The translations under genes were made by a program, and so were the position numbers. A model generated the notes under the pieces. That model saw only the letters and a list, made by a program, of their open reading frames with translations. It was not told the origin of the DNA and searched no databases. A stretch of 46,049 nucleotides of DNA from an uncultured Bacteroidales bacterium. GTDB taxonomy: Bacteria > Bacteroidota > Bacteroidia > Bacteroidales > Bacteroidaceae. Shown here piece after piece: positions 26,940 through 34,635 of this stretch (within the stretch, counting starts at the first letter, position 1; the number at the start of each line of letters is the position of its first letter). The stretch spans positions 1 to 46,049 of the forward strand of contig CACXUA010000015.1 in NCBI GenBank assembly GCA_902770725.1, read 5' to 3'.

Positions 26940-27177
26940 CAAATAAAAAAACAAGAGAATGAAATAAAGATTATAGCGTCTAGAACATCCTTGATTAGGC
27001 TGCTGGAGCAGAATTAGCACTTCATAGAACACACCAGTCAGACAAGGCAACGGATGTTTGCGCTCTTCACAACGAGGGCGCGGACTGAACGATTGTTGTC
27101 TGGTGTAGGCCGTGCTAAGCCTTGCTCCTTCTCAATCCTCTCTGCGCCCTCTTTCAAAAAAGGAAGGGGGCTTTTTT
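26923..27177 (+). ncRNA. Folded RNA candidate ending in an intrinsic terminator directly before the DNA methyltransferase ATG
   Basis: Nested helices are GGAGCAG/TTGCTCC (27005-27011 with 27122-27128), TTAGCAC/GTGCTAA (27014-27020 with 27112-27118), ACACCAG/CTGGTGT (27031-27037 with 27100-27106), ACAA/TTGT (27042-27045 with 27096-27099) and GCGCTCT/AGGGCGC (27060-27066 with 27075-27081). GGATGTTCT at the end of the previous ORF can also pair with AGAACATCC (26982-26990). The segment ends in a terminator at 27146-27177. This is the form of a transcription attenuator or of a terminated small RNA. Confidence 0.6.
27146..27177 (+). terminator. Intrinsic terminator abutting the methyltransferase start codon
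   Basis: GCCCTCTTTC (27146-27155) pairs with GGAAGGGGGC (27162-27171) around six A residues, with six T residues at 27172-27177. The ATG at 27178 follows with no gap. Confidence 0.8.
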
Positions 27178-28560
27178 ATGAGTCAAAAGCAAAGAGAAAA
27201 ATTATTGATTAAGGAGAGAGGTGAATATATAGTAGATGAAGAAATAGCCGATTTCATTTCTGATTCTCAGATTCCATTATATTTTCCGAATCATGATAAT
27301 GACGAAACCGATACCATTAAGGTGCTTTCTCTTTTTTCTGGTTGTGGTGGCATGGATTTAGGTTTTGAAGGTGATTTTGTTGCACCCAAATTCTCTTTTG
27401 CCACAAATGATTCCAACATTCTAACATCGGTAAAAAAGGATTGGGTAAGGACTCGAAAAACAAGATTTAGAACTGTTTTTGCCAACGATATATTGCCAGA
27501 AGCCCAAATAGCATGGACTACTTATATGCGTCGTTTTGGCTATGGAGAGGAATTATTCTACAATAATAGTATTGTAGAGTTGGTGAAGATGCACAAAGAT
27601 GGAGCCCAGATTTTCCCCCCACAAGTGGATGTGGTAACAGGAGGATTCCCTTGTCAAGATTTTAGTGTTGCAGGTAAAAGAAAAGGATTTGATTCAGAGA
27701 AGGATGATTATGGAAAGAAACGAAAGGAAGACTCGCCTAGCGAAGAAACGAGGGGGAAACTTTATTATTGGATGAAACAAGTAATAGACATTACTAAGCC
27801 CAAAGTTTTTATAGCAGAAAACGTAAAAGGACTTGTTAATCTGGGAGATGTGAAGGATATTATCCAAAAAGATTTTTCAAGTTCAGATGGTAATGGATAT
27901 ATAGTTTTGCCACCTAAGGTTTTACATGCTGGCAATTATGGAGTCCCAGAATCAAGGGAAAGGGTAATTTTTATAGGAATTCGAAAAGATGCATTACTCC
28001 CAAAAGCGAAAAAAGCTTTGGAATCCCTCACAATTCCAGCTGAATATAATCCATACCCCACACCCTCTCATGCTTGTACAATTAAAGATGACCATCTATT
28101 AAAACCAGTTACTACATATGATGTGTTAAAAGACTTACATGAACCAGATTGTTCAACAGATTTATCACAACGAGTATATTCAAAAGCAAAGTTTTTATCT
28201 AATGGTAGCCAAGGACAAATAGAGATAAAACTTAATGGAATTGGCCCGACTATTCGCTCTGAACATCATGGTAATATAGAGTTTAGGCGTTTGTCAGCAG
28301 AGCATGGAGGTCAATATGTTGATGAACTTTCAAGTGGAATGAGAGAAAGAAGACTGACCCCTCGTGAATGCGCTTTAATACAAACTTTTCCTCCTGACTA
28401 TCAGTTTGTCATGAAAGGTGATTCGAAAAGAGGAATGAAACTAAGTGCTTCTGGCGCTTATAAAATTATAGGAAACGCTGTGCCTCCTGTTTTGGCATTC
28501 AAAATAGCAGTAAGATTGGAGGAATTATGGTCTAAGTATTTCGGTGATGAGAACAAATGA
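27178..28560 (+). CDS. DNA (cytosine-5-)-methyltransferase of a type II restriction-modification system
   Basis: The 460-residue enzyme transfers a methyl group to C5 of cytosine in the system's recognition site. The motifs are in order: I (VLSLFSGCGGMDLGFEG), IV with catalytic Cys159 (GGFPCQDFSVAGKRKGFD), VI (FIAENVKGLV), VIII (QIEIKLNGIGPTIRSEHHGN), IX (RRLTPRECALIQTFPPDY) and X (KIIGNAVPPVLAFKIA). I start at ATG 27178; a GTG at 27112 would add 22 residues encoded by the terminator hairpin and is unlikely. The gene is clearly more AT-rich than its surroundings, suggesting transfer. It overlaps the endonuclease gene by 14 bases. The target sequence cannot be read from the protein. Confidence 0.95.
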   Translation: MSQKQREKLLIKERGEYIVDEEIADFISDSQIPLYFPNHDNDETDTIKVLSLFSGCGGMDLGFEGDFVAPKFSFATNDSNILTSVKKDWVRTRKTRFRTVFANDILPEAQIAWTTYMRRFGYGEELFYNNSIVELVKMHKDGAQIFPPQVDVVTGGFPCQDFSVAGKRKGFDSEKDDYGKKRKEDSPSEETRGKLYYWMKQVIDITKPKVFIAENVKGLVNLGDVKDIIQKDFSSSDGNGYIVLPPKVLHAGNYGVPESRERVIFIGIRKDALLPKAKKALESLTIPAEYNPYPTPSHACTIKDDHLLKPVTTYDVLKDLHEPDCSTDLSQRVYSKAKFLSNGSQGQIEIKLNGIGPTIRSEHHGNIEFRRLSAEHGGQYVDELSSGMRERRLTPRECALIQTFPPDYQFVMKGDSKRGMKLSASGAYKIIGNAVPPVLAFKIAVRLEELWSKYFGDENK

Positions 28561-29668
28561 GAAAATCATATCAATAAATAAACGTGACATTAATTCTGTA
28601 AACGAAGCTTTTGCAGAGTTTATGAGACTGTCAGAAAACGAGTTTAATGACCGGTCTAAAAAAGATCCCAAATTATATAAAGGATTATCTCCCTCTAAAC
28701 TTGAAGAGGTTACAAGAGACTTGCTTAAAGATGTTGCTCCGTTAACTCCATTTAAACCTGAGGATATTACTCTGGTTGCAGGACATCGCTTCCCTGATAT
28801 TATGGCAACTGATTATTGCGGTGTGGAGGTAAAGTCTACAAAAGATGATAAATGGACATCTATAGGAAGTAGTATTGTTGAATCTACTCGAAATATAACA
28901 GTAGAAAACATCTATATGCTATTTGGTAAATTAGGTGGTAGCCAACCAGAATTCAGATTGCGCCCCTATCAAGATTGTTTAAGTGAAATCGCTGTCACTC
29001 ACTCACCTAGATATCTCATCAACATGGAGCTTGCAAAAAATGAAACTATTTTTTGTAAGATGGGCACAACATACGACGAATTGAGGAAATCGCCAGAGGC
29101 AATAGATAAAGTTCGCCGTTATTATAGGAATAAAGCAAGAGAAGAGAATAAATTAGAAATGCCCTGGTGGATAACTGCCGATAATATAGAAACGACTCAG
29201 TCTTTTAACATAACACTTTGGAATACTTTGCCTGAAATTGTGAGAGATGATTTACAAATAAAATGCATGATTCTTTTCCCAGAAGCCTTGAATCCTGCGA
29301 GATGTCAAACAAAGTATAACCAAACGACATTATGGCTATGTTCCTATAATCAAGTAATTGTTCCAAATATTCGAGATTTCTACTCTGCAGGTGGACAAAT
29401 CACCCATGTTAATGGAATAGCAATAAAGCCAGCCCCTCAAGTTTTTGCTAGAATAGTAAAATATGCAGGCGGAATAAAGAAGACACTCAATGACCCTACA
29501 AAAGAATTAATGATGTTAATTCAAGATTACAATCCCCAATTACTAGATAATGGGAATCTATATGATAATTGGCTAAAAATATGTTTACAATATGCAGAAA
29601 AAGAAAAAATACCTTTGGAAGAATGGATAAAAGAAAAACCTATATTTACATTCTCAAATAATAAATAA
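28547..29668 (+). CDS. Type II restriction endonuclease, PD-(D/E)XK fold
   Basis: The 373-residue protein follows the methyltransferase with a 14-base overlap. The nuclease core is seen in GHRFPDIMATDYCGVEVKS, where D84, E94 and K96 fit the PD-(D/E)XK metal site. An N-terminal helical region (LSENEFNDRSKKD) and a C-terminal helical part of about 220 residues (LWLCSYNQVIVPNIRDFY, EKIPLEEWIKEKPIF) presumably contact DNA. I do not recognise a specific enzyme, so the cut site is unknown; the assignment rests on the motif and on the R-M context. The composition is AT-rich like that of the methyltransferase. ATG 28547 is preferred over GTG 28544. Confidence 0.82.
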   Translation: MRTNEKIISINKRDINSVNEAFAEFMRLSENEFNDRSKKDPKLYKGLSPSKLEEVTRDLLKDVAPLTPFKPEDITLVAGHRFPDIMATDYCGVEVKSTKDDKWTSIGSSIVESTRNITVENIYMLFGKLGGSQPEFRLRPYQDCLSEIAVTHSPRYLINMELAKNETIFCKMGTTYDELRKSPEAIDKVRRYYRNKAREENKLEMPWWITADNIETTQSFNITLWNTLPEIVRDDLQIKCMILFPEALNPARCQTKYNQTTLWLCSYNQVIVPNIRDFYSAGGQITHVNGIAIKPAPQVFARIVKYAGGIKKTLNDPTKELMMLIQDYNPQLLDNGNLYDNWLKICLQYAEKEKIPLEEWIKEKPIFTFSNNK

Positions 29669-29682
29669 GCAAAAGGAGAATT

Positions 29683-30216
29683 ATGTGTAAACACCTCTTT
29701 CGGCAATGTAACAATAACATGGCGTCAGTTCACTCAAAGAATACGAAGCCAGAAATGATTGTACGACGGGGATTGTGGGAGAGAGGGTTTAGATACAGAT
29801 TGAATCATAAACGACTCCCAGGACATCCTGATTTAGTGCTAAGGAAATACCGAACTTGTATTTTTGTGAATGGATGCTTTTGGCATGGACACCACATACA
29901 TTTACCATTTGGCGATTTACAATTCACGATTGAGAGTTCTGAATGTTGTAGGATTCCAAAGACGAATACAAGTTTTTGGGTAAATAAAATCAGTCGAAAC
30001 AAGGAACGAGACAAAGAAGAGCAACGAAAATTGGCAGAAATGGGTTGGCATTGTATAACCGTCTGGGAATGCGAGTTGAAGCCGAAAGAAAGAGAGCAAA
30101 CATTGGACTCTATCGCCTTTACCCTAAACCACATCTATCTGCAAGACAGACAAATCCCCAAATCCTACGAATCAGCAGAACCCGAATACTTGATGGCTGC
30201 GGAAGAGAATACTTAA
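29683..30216 (+). CDS. vsr: Very short patch repair (Vsr) mismatch endonuclease
   Basis: Vsr nicks DNA at T/G mismatches caused by deamination of 5-methylcytosine and so protects sites methylated by the neighbouring enzyme. The core is unmistakable: MASVHSKNTKPEMIVRRGLW, FRYRLNHKRLPGHPDLVLRKYRTCIFVNGCFWHGHHIH. The aspartate in GHPDLV and the histidines in CFWHGHH fit the active site. The E. coli FTHGCFWH has FVNGCFWH here, a change at a residue used in catalysis. The start at 29683 gives 177 residues; 29719 (MASVHSK) is equally likely and matches family N-termini better. The gene follows the endonuclease gene after 14 bases. Confidence 0.92.
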   Translation: MCKHLFRQCNNNMASVHSKNTKPEMIVRRGLWERGFRYRLNHKRLPGHPDLVLRKYRTCIFVNGCFWHGHHIHLPFGDLQFTIESSECCRIPKTNTSFWVNKISRNKERDKEEQRKLAEMGWHCITVWECELKPKEREQTLDSIAFTLNHIYLQDRQIPKSYESAEPEYLMAAEENT

Positions 30217-30301
30217 GAGGGCCGATGGCTGAATTCGTTGGGAAATGTAATGTTTGAGCATAATTATTTTGTGGGAAATGATTAAAAAACACAAAATAAA
30301 C

Positions 30302-30332
30302 TTGTTGGAAATGGAGATTTGCAGTATCTTTG
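30302..30332 (+). promoter_or_regulatory. Promoter of the ORF6N-domain gene
   Basis: TTGT (30302-30305) is 19 bases upstream of TATCTTTG (30325-30332); the start codon follows at 30352. It shows that the gene is transcribed separately from the R-M operon. Confidence 0.7.
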
Positions 30333-30351
30333 CGCCATAATTTATTAATTT

Positions 30352-30936
30352 ATGGACGACATAGAACTAATCAAACGGAAGATTTACGAGTTACGCGGTC
30401 AGCGTGTCATGCTTGATTTTGATTTGGCAGAGGCTTATGGAGTTGATACCGCCCAATTGAAAAGGCAAGTTCGTCGTAATATAGAAAGGTTTGAGGGTGA
30501 CGATTTTATGTTCGAGGTTACACGAGAAGAACTTTCAAGATGCCAAATTGGCACCATGAACATTAAGCGTGGTCAGAACATCAAATACCTGCCATTTGCT
30601 TTTACAGAACTTGGCGTAGCAATGTTGAGCAGTGTACTGAGGTCTCCTGTCGCTATTAAAGTAAACCGTGGCATCATGCGTGCTTTTGTGGCTGTTCGCC
30701 AAGCATTACCTATCATCGCAACACAAAGGGATATTGAAGATTTACGCCAACGTGTTAAGGCTCTTGAAGAATCCGGCACCGCAACTCAAGCTGCTGTTGA
30801 GGAAACTCGCAAAGAATTGATGCAAATTTATGAGGCTCTAACTCAACTTGGTGAGCAAAAGATGGAACCTCTGCCTGAAATTGGTTACGAAGCCATTCGG
30901 AAACGAATGGACCAAGAGAAGAAGATGTCAGATTGA
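30352..30936 (+). CDS. ORF6N domain-containing DNA-binding protein
   Basis: The 194-residue protein starts with the ORF6N domain (about 10-95): IYELRGQRVMLDFDLAEAYGVDTAQLKRQVRRN, FEVTREELSRCQ and YLPFAFTELGVAMLSSVL are all characteristic. The last 80 residues form a coiled coil (RDIEDLRQRVKALEESG to EALTQLGEQKM). ORF6N proteins are found in phages and mobile islands and probably bind DNA; their function is unknown. It has its own promoter. Its 3' end overlaps the end of the convergent nitrilase gene by 9 bases and marks the right border of the accessory island. Confidence 0.88.
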   Translation: MDDIELIKRKIYELRGQRVMLDFDLAEAYGVDTAQLKRQVRRNIERFEGDDFMFEVTREELSRCQIGTMNIKRGQNIKYLPFAFTELGVAMLSSVLRSPVAIKVNRGIMRAFVAVRQALPIIATQRDIEDLRQRVKALEESGTATQAAVEETRKELMQIYEALTQLGEQKMEPLPEIGYEAIRKRMDQEKKMSD

Positions 30937-31701
30937 ATCCATTTCCTGCAGTACGGGGAACTTCTGGCGGAAGGATTTGAGGCGTTTCAGGTCGAGTTCT
31001 TTGGTCAGGACGCAGGCTTCACCTTCTGGAGCGACGGTCGCAAAGCCGAAGGGATCGACGACGCAAGAGCCGCCGCTGTACTCGCAATAAGGGTCTTTTC
31101 CGATGCGATTCACCCCAAGCACAAAGCACTGGTTCTCGATGGCACGAGCCGCAAGCAGCACCTTCCAAGCCTGCATCCGCACAGAAGGCCAGGAAGCCAC
31201 GCAGATGAGGACGTCGTAGTCGTCGCGGTTCCGCAGCCAAATGGGGAAACGCAGGTCGTAGCAAATGCTGAGATGAAAGCGCAAACCTCGCCACTCAACC
31301 GTAACATACTCACTGCCAGGCGTGTAGTTCTTCGTCTCGCCACCATAAGAAAAGAGGTGATGCTTGTCATACCATTTACAATTTGACAATTTACAATTTA
31401 CAATTTCTCCTGGTTTGACGAAGTAAAGCCTGTTCCTGTAAGAGCCGTCCTGTGCTTTGACGGCGATGCTTCCTGCAACTGCGGCATCCAACGTGTCTGC
31501 CATCCTTTGCATCCACTCCAGGGTCTCGCCGTTCTCGGGCTCAGCCACACCCTCGGGTTCGGTAGTGACGCCCGTGCTCCACATCTCGGGAAGTACGTAA
31601 ATGTCGCACTTCTCGGCAGCGAGCATCAAGCGCTCCGCCACCTCACGATTCACGCTCGGCGACTCCCATCGGATGTCCATCTGTACTAACGCAACCTTCA
31701 T
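30928..31701 (-). CDS. Nitrilase-family amidohydrolase (omega-amidase YafV-like)
   Basis: A carbon-nitrogen hydrolase likely to act on omega-amides such as 2-oxoglutaramate. Start at 31701 gives MKVALVQMDIRWESP, the family N-terminus; the extra ten upstream residues are not conserved and lie in the promoter region. The catalytic triad is visible: Glu in YVLPEMWSTG, Lys in WYDKHHLFSYGGE and Cys in LSICYDLRFPIWL. The segment IVNCKLSNCKW directly before the catalytic lysine is encoded by TTGTAAA-type tandem repeats (31377-31405), which look like an in-frame repeat insertion. The product has 257 residues. A minus-strand TACTTTTG lies at 31721-31728. Confidence 0.9.
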   Translation of the reverse strand: MKVALVQMDIRWESPSVNREVAERLMLAAEKCDIYVLPEMWSTGVTTEPEGVAEPENGETLEWMQRMADTLDAAVAGSIAVKAQDGSYRNRLYFVKPGEIVNCKLSNCKWYDKHHLFSYGGETKNYTPGSEYVTVEWRGLRFHLSICYDLRFPIWLRNRDDYDVLICVASWPSVRMQAWKVLLAARAIENQCFVLGVNRIGKDPYCEYSGGSCVVDPFGFATVAPEGEACVLTKELDLKRLKSFRQKFPVLQEMDSI

Positions 31702-31737
31702 AACTTCGTTCTTTTGCGTGCAAAAGTACAAAATTTC

Positions 31738-31780
31738 TCTAAACTCTAAACTCTAAACTCTAAACTTTTTTATATCTTTG
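31738..31780 (+). promoter_or_regulatory. OPT transporter promoter with ACTCTAA tandem repeats
   Basis: TATCTTTG at 31773-31780 is the -7 box. Four AACTCTAA-like units (31738-31764) occupy the position of the -33 element, which is otherwise missing. Confidence 0.65.
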
Positions 31781-31808
31781 TACGCAATAACTCTAAATCT
31801 TATATATT

Positions 31809-33773
31809 ATGGAATACAAAACTTCACTGCCCGAGAACGCTTTCCGAGAGTTGCGTGAGGGCGAAGAGTACGAACCGATGATGCCTGCAGAGGGCAATCC
31901 GAGAGAGGTCAACCTATGGTCGGTCTGCTGGGGCATCCTGATGGCTGTCATCTTCAGCGCAGCCGCCGCCTACCTGGGACTGAAGGTCGGTCAGGTGTTT
32001 GAGGCTGCTATCCCCATCACTATTATTGCCGTGGGCGTCAGCAGCGCTACCCGTAGGAAGAACGCCCTGGGCGAGAATGTCATCATCCAGAGCATAGGAG
32101 CATGTAGCGGCGTCATTGTTGCCGGAGCTATTTTCACCTTGCCGGCGCTTTACATACTGCAGGCCAAGTACCCTGAAATGACGGTCAACTTCCTCGAGGT
32201 CTTCTTTGCAAGTCTGCTTGGAGGCATCCTCGGCATCCTTTTCCTTATTCCTTTCCGCAAGTATTTCGTCAAGGAAATGCACGGCAAATATCCCTTCCCC
32301 GAGGCAACAGCCGGCACACAAGTGCTCGTGAGCGGTGAGAAGGGCGGCGACCAGGCAAAGCCTCTGATGATTGCAGGCCTGTTGGGCGGACTCTACGACT
32401 TCGTTGTGGCAACCTTTGGACTGTGGCACGAGAACTTCACCAGCCGCGCTCTTCTGTGGGGCGACACAGTTGCGGAGAAGGCCAAGCTCGTCCTGAAGTG
32501 CAATACCGGCGCAGCAATCCTGGGCATGGGCTACATCGTGGGCCTCAAGTACGCCTTCATCATTTGCTGCGGCTCCGCGCTTGTCTGGTGGGTCATCGTG
32601 CCCTGCATCGCCCTCTTCTTCCCCACCCTCGAGGTGCAGGAAGGCATCACGGCAGCGCTTGCTTCGCCCGAAGTCATCTTCAAATACGCGAAGAGCATCG
32701 GCATTGGCGGCATCGCGATGGCCGGCATCATAGGCATCGTGAAGAGCCGCAAGATAATTGCAGGTGCTGTCTCACTGGCAGGAAGAGAACTCAAAGGCAA
32801 GAAGGACGTCGGACAAATCGAGGAGAAGCGCACTCAGCAGGACCTTCCGATGAAGTTCATCACTTTCGGCATCATCCTGGCTCTCGTGCTGACTTTCCTC
32901 TTCTTCCACCTTGATGTGATGGGCGGCAATTGGGTCTTCAGCGTTGTTGCCATCCTTGTCGTGAGCGTCATTACTTTCCTCTTCACCACTGTGGCTGCAA
33001 ACGCCATCGCCATCGTCGGCACGAATCCCGTGAGCGGCATGACTTTGATGACACTCATCGTGGCCTCCGTCATCATGGTTGCCGTAGGTCTGAGCGGCAC
33101 GAGCGGTATGGTGGCAGCACTTATCATGGGCGGCGTGGTCTGCACAGCCCTGAGCATGGCAGGCGGCTTCGTAACCGACCTGAAGATTGGCTACTGGCTC
33201 GGCAGCACTCCTCGAAAGCAAGAGACGTGGAAGTTCCTCGGCACACTGGTCAGCGCGGCTACTGTTGCCGGCGTCATCATGATTCTGAACAAGACCTATG
33301 GCTTCACCGACGGCACCCTCGCAGCACCCCAAGCAAATGCGATGGCTGCAGTGATTGAACCTTTGATGAGCGGTAACGGAGCACCTTGGCTGCTCTACGG
33401 CATCGGTGCTCTCATTGCACTCCTGCTGAATGCCTTCGGAGTCTCTGCCCTCGCCTTTGCCCTCGGCATGTTCATCCCCTTGGAGCTCAACCTGCCGCTG
33501 CTCGTTGGCGGCGCCATCAACTGGTTCGTCACGACTCGCAGCAAAGACCAAGCCGTCAACAATGCCCGTGGTGAGAAAGGCACTTTGCTTGCCAGCGGCT
33601 TCATCGCCGGCGGCGCTTTGATGGGCGTACTCAGTGCCGCCCTGAAGTGGCAAAACGTCAGCTTCGACTATGCCGACTGGTGGCAGAACCCCTGTTCGGA
33701 GCTCCTAAGTCTCGGTATGTACTGCATCCTTATTATATATATGATACGTGCGTCTATGCGCGCGAAAGCATAA
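31809..33773 (+). CDS. OPT family oligopeptide transporter
   Basis: The 654-residue integral membrane protein has about sixteen hydrophobic segments. Family signals are VNLWSVCWGILMAVIFSAAAAYLGLKVGQVFEAAIPI, GKYPFPEATAGTQVLVSGEKGG and the region TVAANAIAIVGTNPVSGMTLMTL. The loop around residues 325-350 is basic and soluble. Bacterial members of the family carry peptides or metal chelates by proton symport; this protein is of the oligopeptide (EspB/YgjA-like) branch, but the substrate is unknown. It is monocistronic, with its own promoter, and followed after 114 bases by rpsP. Confidence 0.93.
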   Translation: MEYKTSLPENAFRELREGEEYEPMMPAEGNPREVNLWSVCWGILMAVIFSAAAAYLGLKVGQVFEAAIPITIIAVGVSSATRRKNALGENVIIQSIGACSGVIVAGAIFTLPALYILQAKYPEMTVNFLEVFFASLLGGILGILFLIPFRKYFVKEMHGKYPFPEATAGTQVLVSGEKGGDQAKPLMIAGLLGGLYDFVVATFGLWHENFTSRALLWGDTVAEKAKLVLKCNTGAAILGMGYIVGLKYAFIICCGSALVWWVIVPCIALFFPTLEVQEGITAALASPEVIFKYAKSIGIGGIAMAGIIGIVKSRKIIAGAVSLAGRELKGKKDVGQIEEKRTQQDLPMKFITFGIILALVLTFLFFHLDVMGGNWVFSVVAILVVSVITFLFTTVAANAIAIVGTNPVSGMTLMTLIVASVIMVAVGLSGTSGMVAALIMGGVVCTALSMAGGFVTDLKIGYWLGSTPRKQETWKFLGTLVSAATVAGVIMILNKTYGFTDGTLAAPQANAMAAVIEPLMSGNGAPWLLYGIGALIALLLNAFGVSALAFALGMFIPLELNLPLLVGGAINWFVTTRSKDQAVNNARGEKGTLLASGFIAGGALMGVLSAALKWQNVSFDYADWWQNPCSELLSLGMYCILIIYMIRASMRAKA

Positions 33774-33799
33774 AAAAGAAAAAAAAGTGTGCCTAGTGC

Positions 33800-33829
33800 A
33801 TTGTAATTCAAAAGAAAGTTGTACCTTTG
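33800..33829 (+). promoter_or_regulatory. Promoter of rpsP
   Basis: ATTG (33800-33803) and TACCTTTG (33822-33829) at 18-base spacing; the rpsP start is at 33888. Confidence 0.7.
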
Positions 33830-33887
33830 CGCCGCCGTTACGAGTTAGCGGCACATTTCAAACCTATTAAAAGTTCTAATTTAAATT

Positions 33888-34487
33888 ATGGCAACAAAAA
33901 TCAGATTGCAGCGTCACGGCCGTAAAGGCTATGCTTTCTACAGCATCGTGATCGCTGATGTAAGAGCACCGCGTGACGGTAAGTTTACAGAGAAGATTGG
34001 TACGTACAATCCGAACACCAATCCTGCCACTGTAGATTTGAAATTCGATCGTGCCCTGTACTGGGTAGAGTGTGGCGCACAGCCCACCGACACGGTTCGC
34101 AACATCCTGTCCGGCGAAGGTGTTTATCTCATGAAACACCTGCGTGGTGGTGTTAAGAAGGGCGCTTTTGACGAAGCAGCATGCCAGGCTAAGTTTGACG
34201 CTTGGAAGGCTGACAAGCAGAAGGGCTTGAGTCAGGTGACGGCTAAGAACGAGGCCGACAAGAAGGCAGCAGCTGCTGCTAAGCTTGAGGCTGAGAAGAA
34301 AGCCAACGCAGAGATCGCAAAGAAGGTAGCAGACAAGAAGGCTGCTGAAGCTGTCGCAAAGGCAGAAGCAGAGGCAGAAGCTAAGGCTGAGGAAGCAGCA
34401 GAAGAAGCTGCAGCCGCTCCCGAAGCAGAAGCAGAAGCTGCACCAGCCGCTGAGGAACAGGCAACTGAAACTCCCGCAGAGGCTTAA
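33888..34487 (+). CDS. rpsP: Small ribosomal subunit protein bS16 with an extended C-terminal tail
   Basis: The first 80 residues are the S16 core ([34 protein letters not shown] region, [18 protein letters not shown]) that binds 16S rRNA in the 30S body. Residues about 100-199 are an extension of alternating Lys, Ala and Glu ([20 protein letters not shown], then [20 protein letters not shown]) with helix or coiled-coil character, ending [11 protein letters not shown]. Such tails are usual in Bacteroidota S16; E. coli S16 has only about 82 residues. It has its own promoter and terminator. Confidence 0.97.
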   Translation: MATKIRLQRHGRKGYAFYSIVIADVRAPRDGKFTEKIGTYNPNTNPATVDLKFDRALYWVECGAQPTDTVRNILSGEGVYLMKHLRGGVKKGAFDEAACQAKFDAWKADKQKGLSQVTAKNEADKKAAAAAKLEAEKKANAEIAKKVADKKAAEAVAKAEAEAEAKAEEAAEEAAAAPEAEAEAAPAAEEQATETPAEA

Positions 34488-34538
34488 AATCAATCACAAA
34501 CCATTATTTCAATTAGACTTTTTCCAACCAACCAAAAC

Positions 34539-34575
34539 GAAGGGCGTTGCCGTGAGGCAATGCCCTTCAATATTT
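34539..34575 (+). terminator. Intrinsic terminator after rpsP
   Basis: GAAGGGCGTTGCC (34539-34551) pairs with GGCAATGCCCTTC (34556-34568, one G/T pair) over GTGA, followed by an AT-rich tract. A single 22-base array-like unit (34602-34623, ACGTGCCTAGTTGGCG) lies beyond it. Confidence 0.85.
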
Positions 34576-34635
34576 TATATCAAGCCTAGGAGAAAAACTA
34601 GACGTGCCTAGTTGGCGAACAGACGCGACACACTT

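Noticed and set aside
26343..27177. Group II intron or IS605-type omega RNA
   Set aside because: No domain V-like stem, no intron-encoded protein and no TnpB or transposase in the window.
27112..27177. GTG start for the DNA methyltransferase
   Set aside because: The extra 22 residues are encoded by the structured RNA and terminator hairpin, whereas ATG 27178 directly follows.
24631..30936. Complete prophage or integrative element
   Set aside because: No integrase, structural, conjugation or transposase genes, and no direct repeats at a tRNA; only VapE and ORF6N hint at phage origin.
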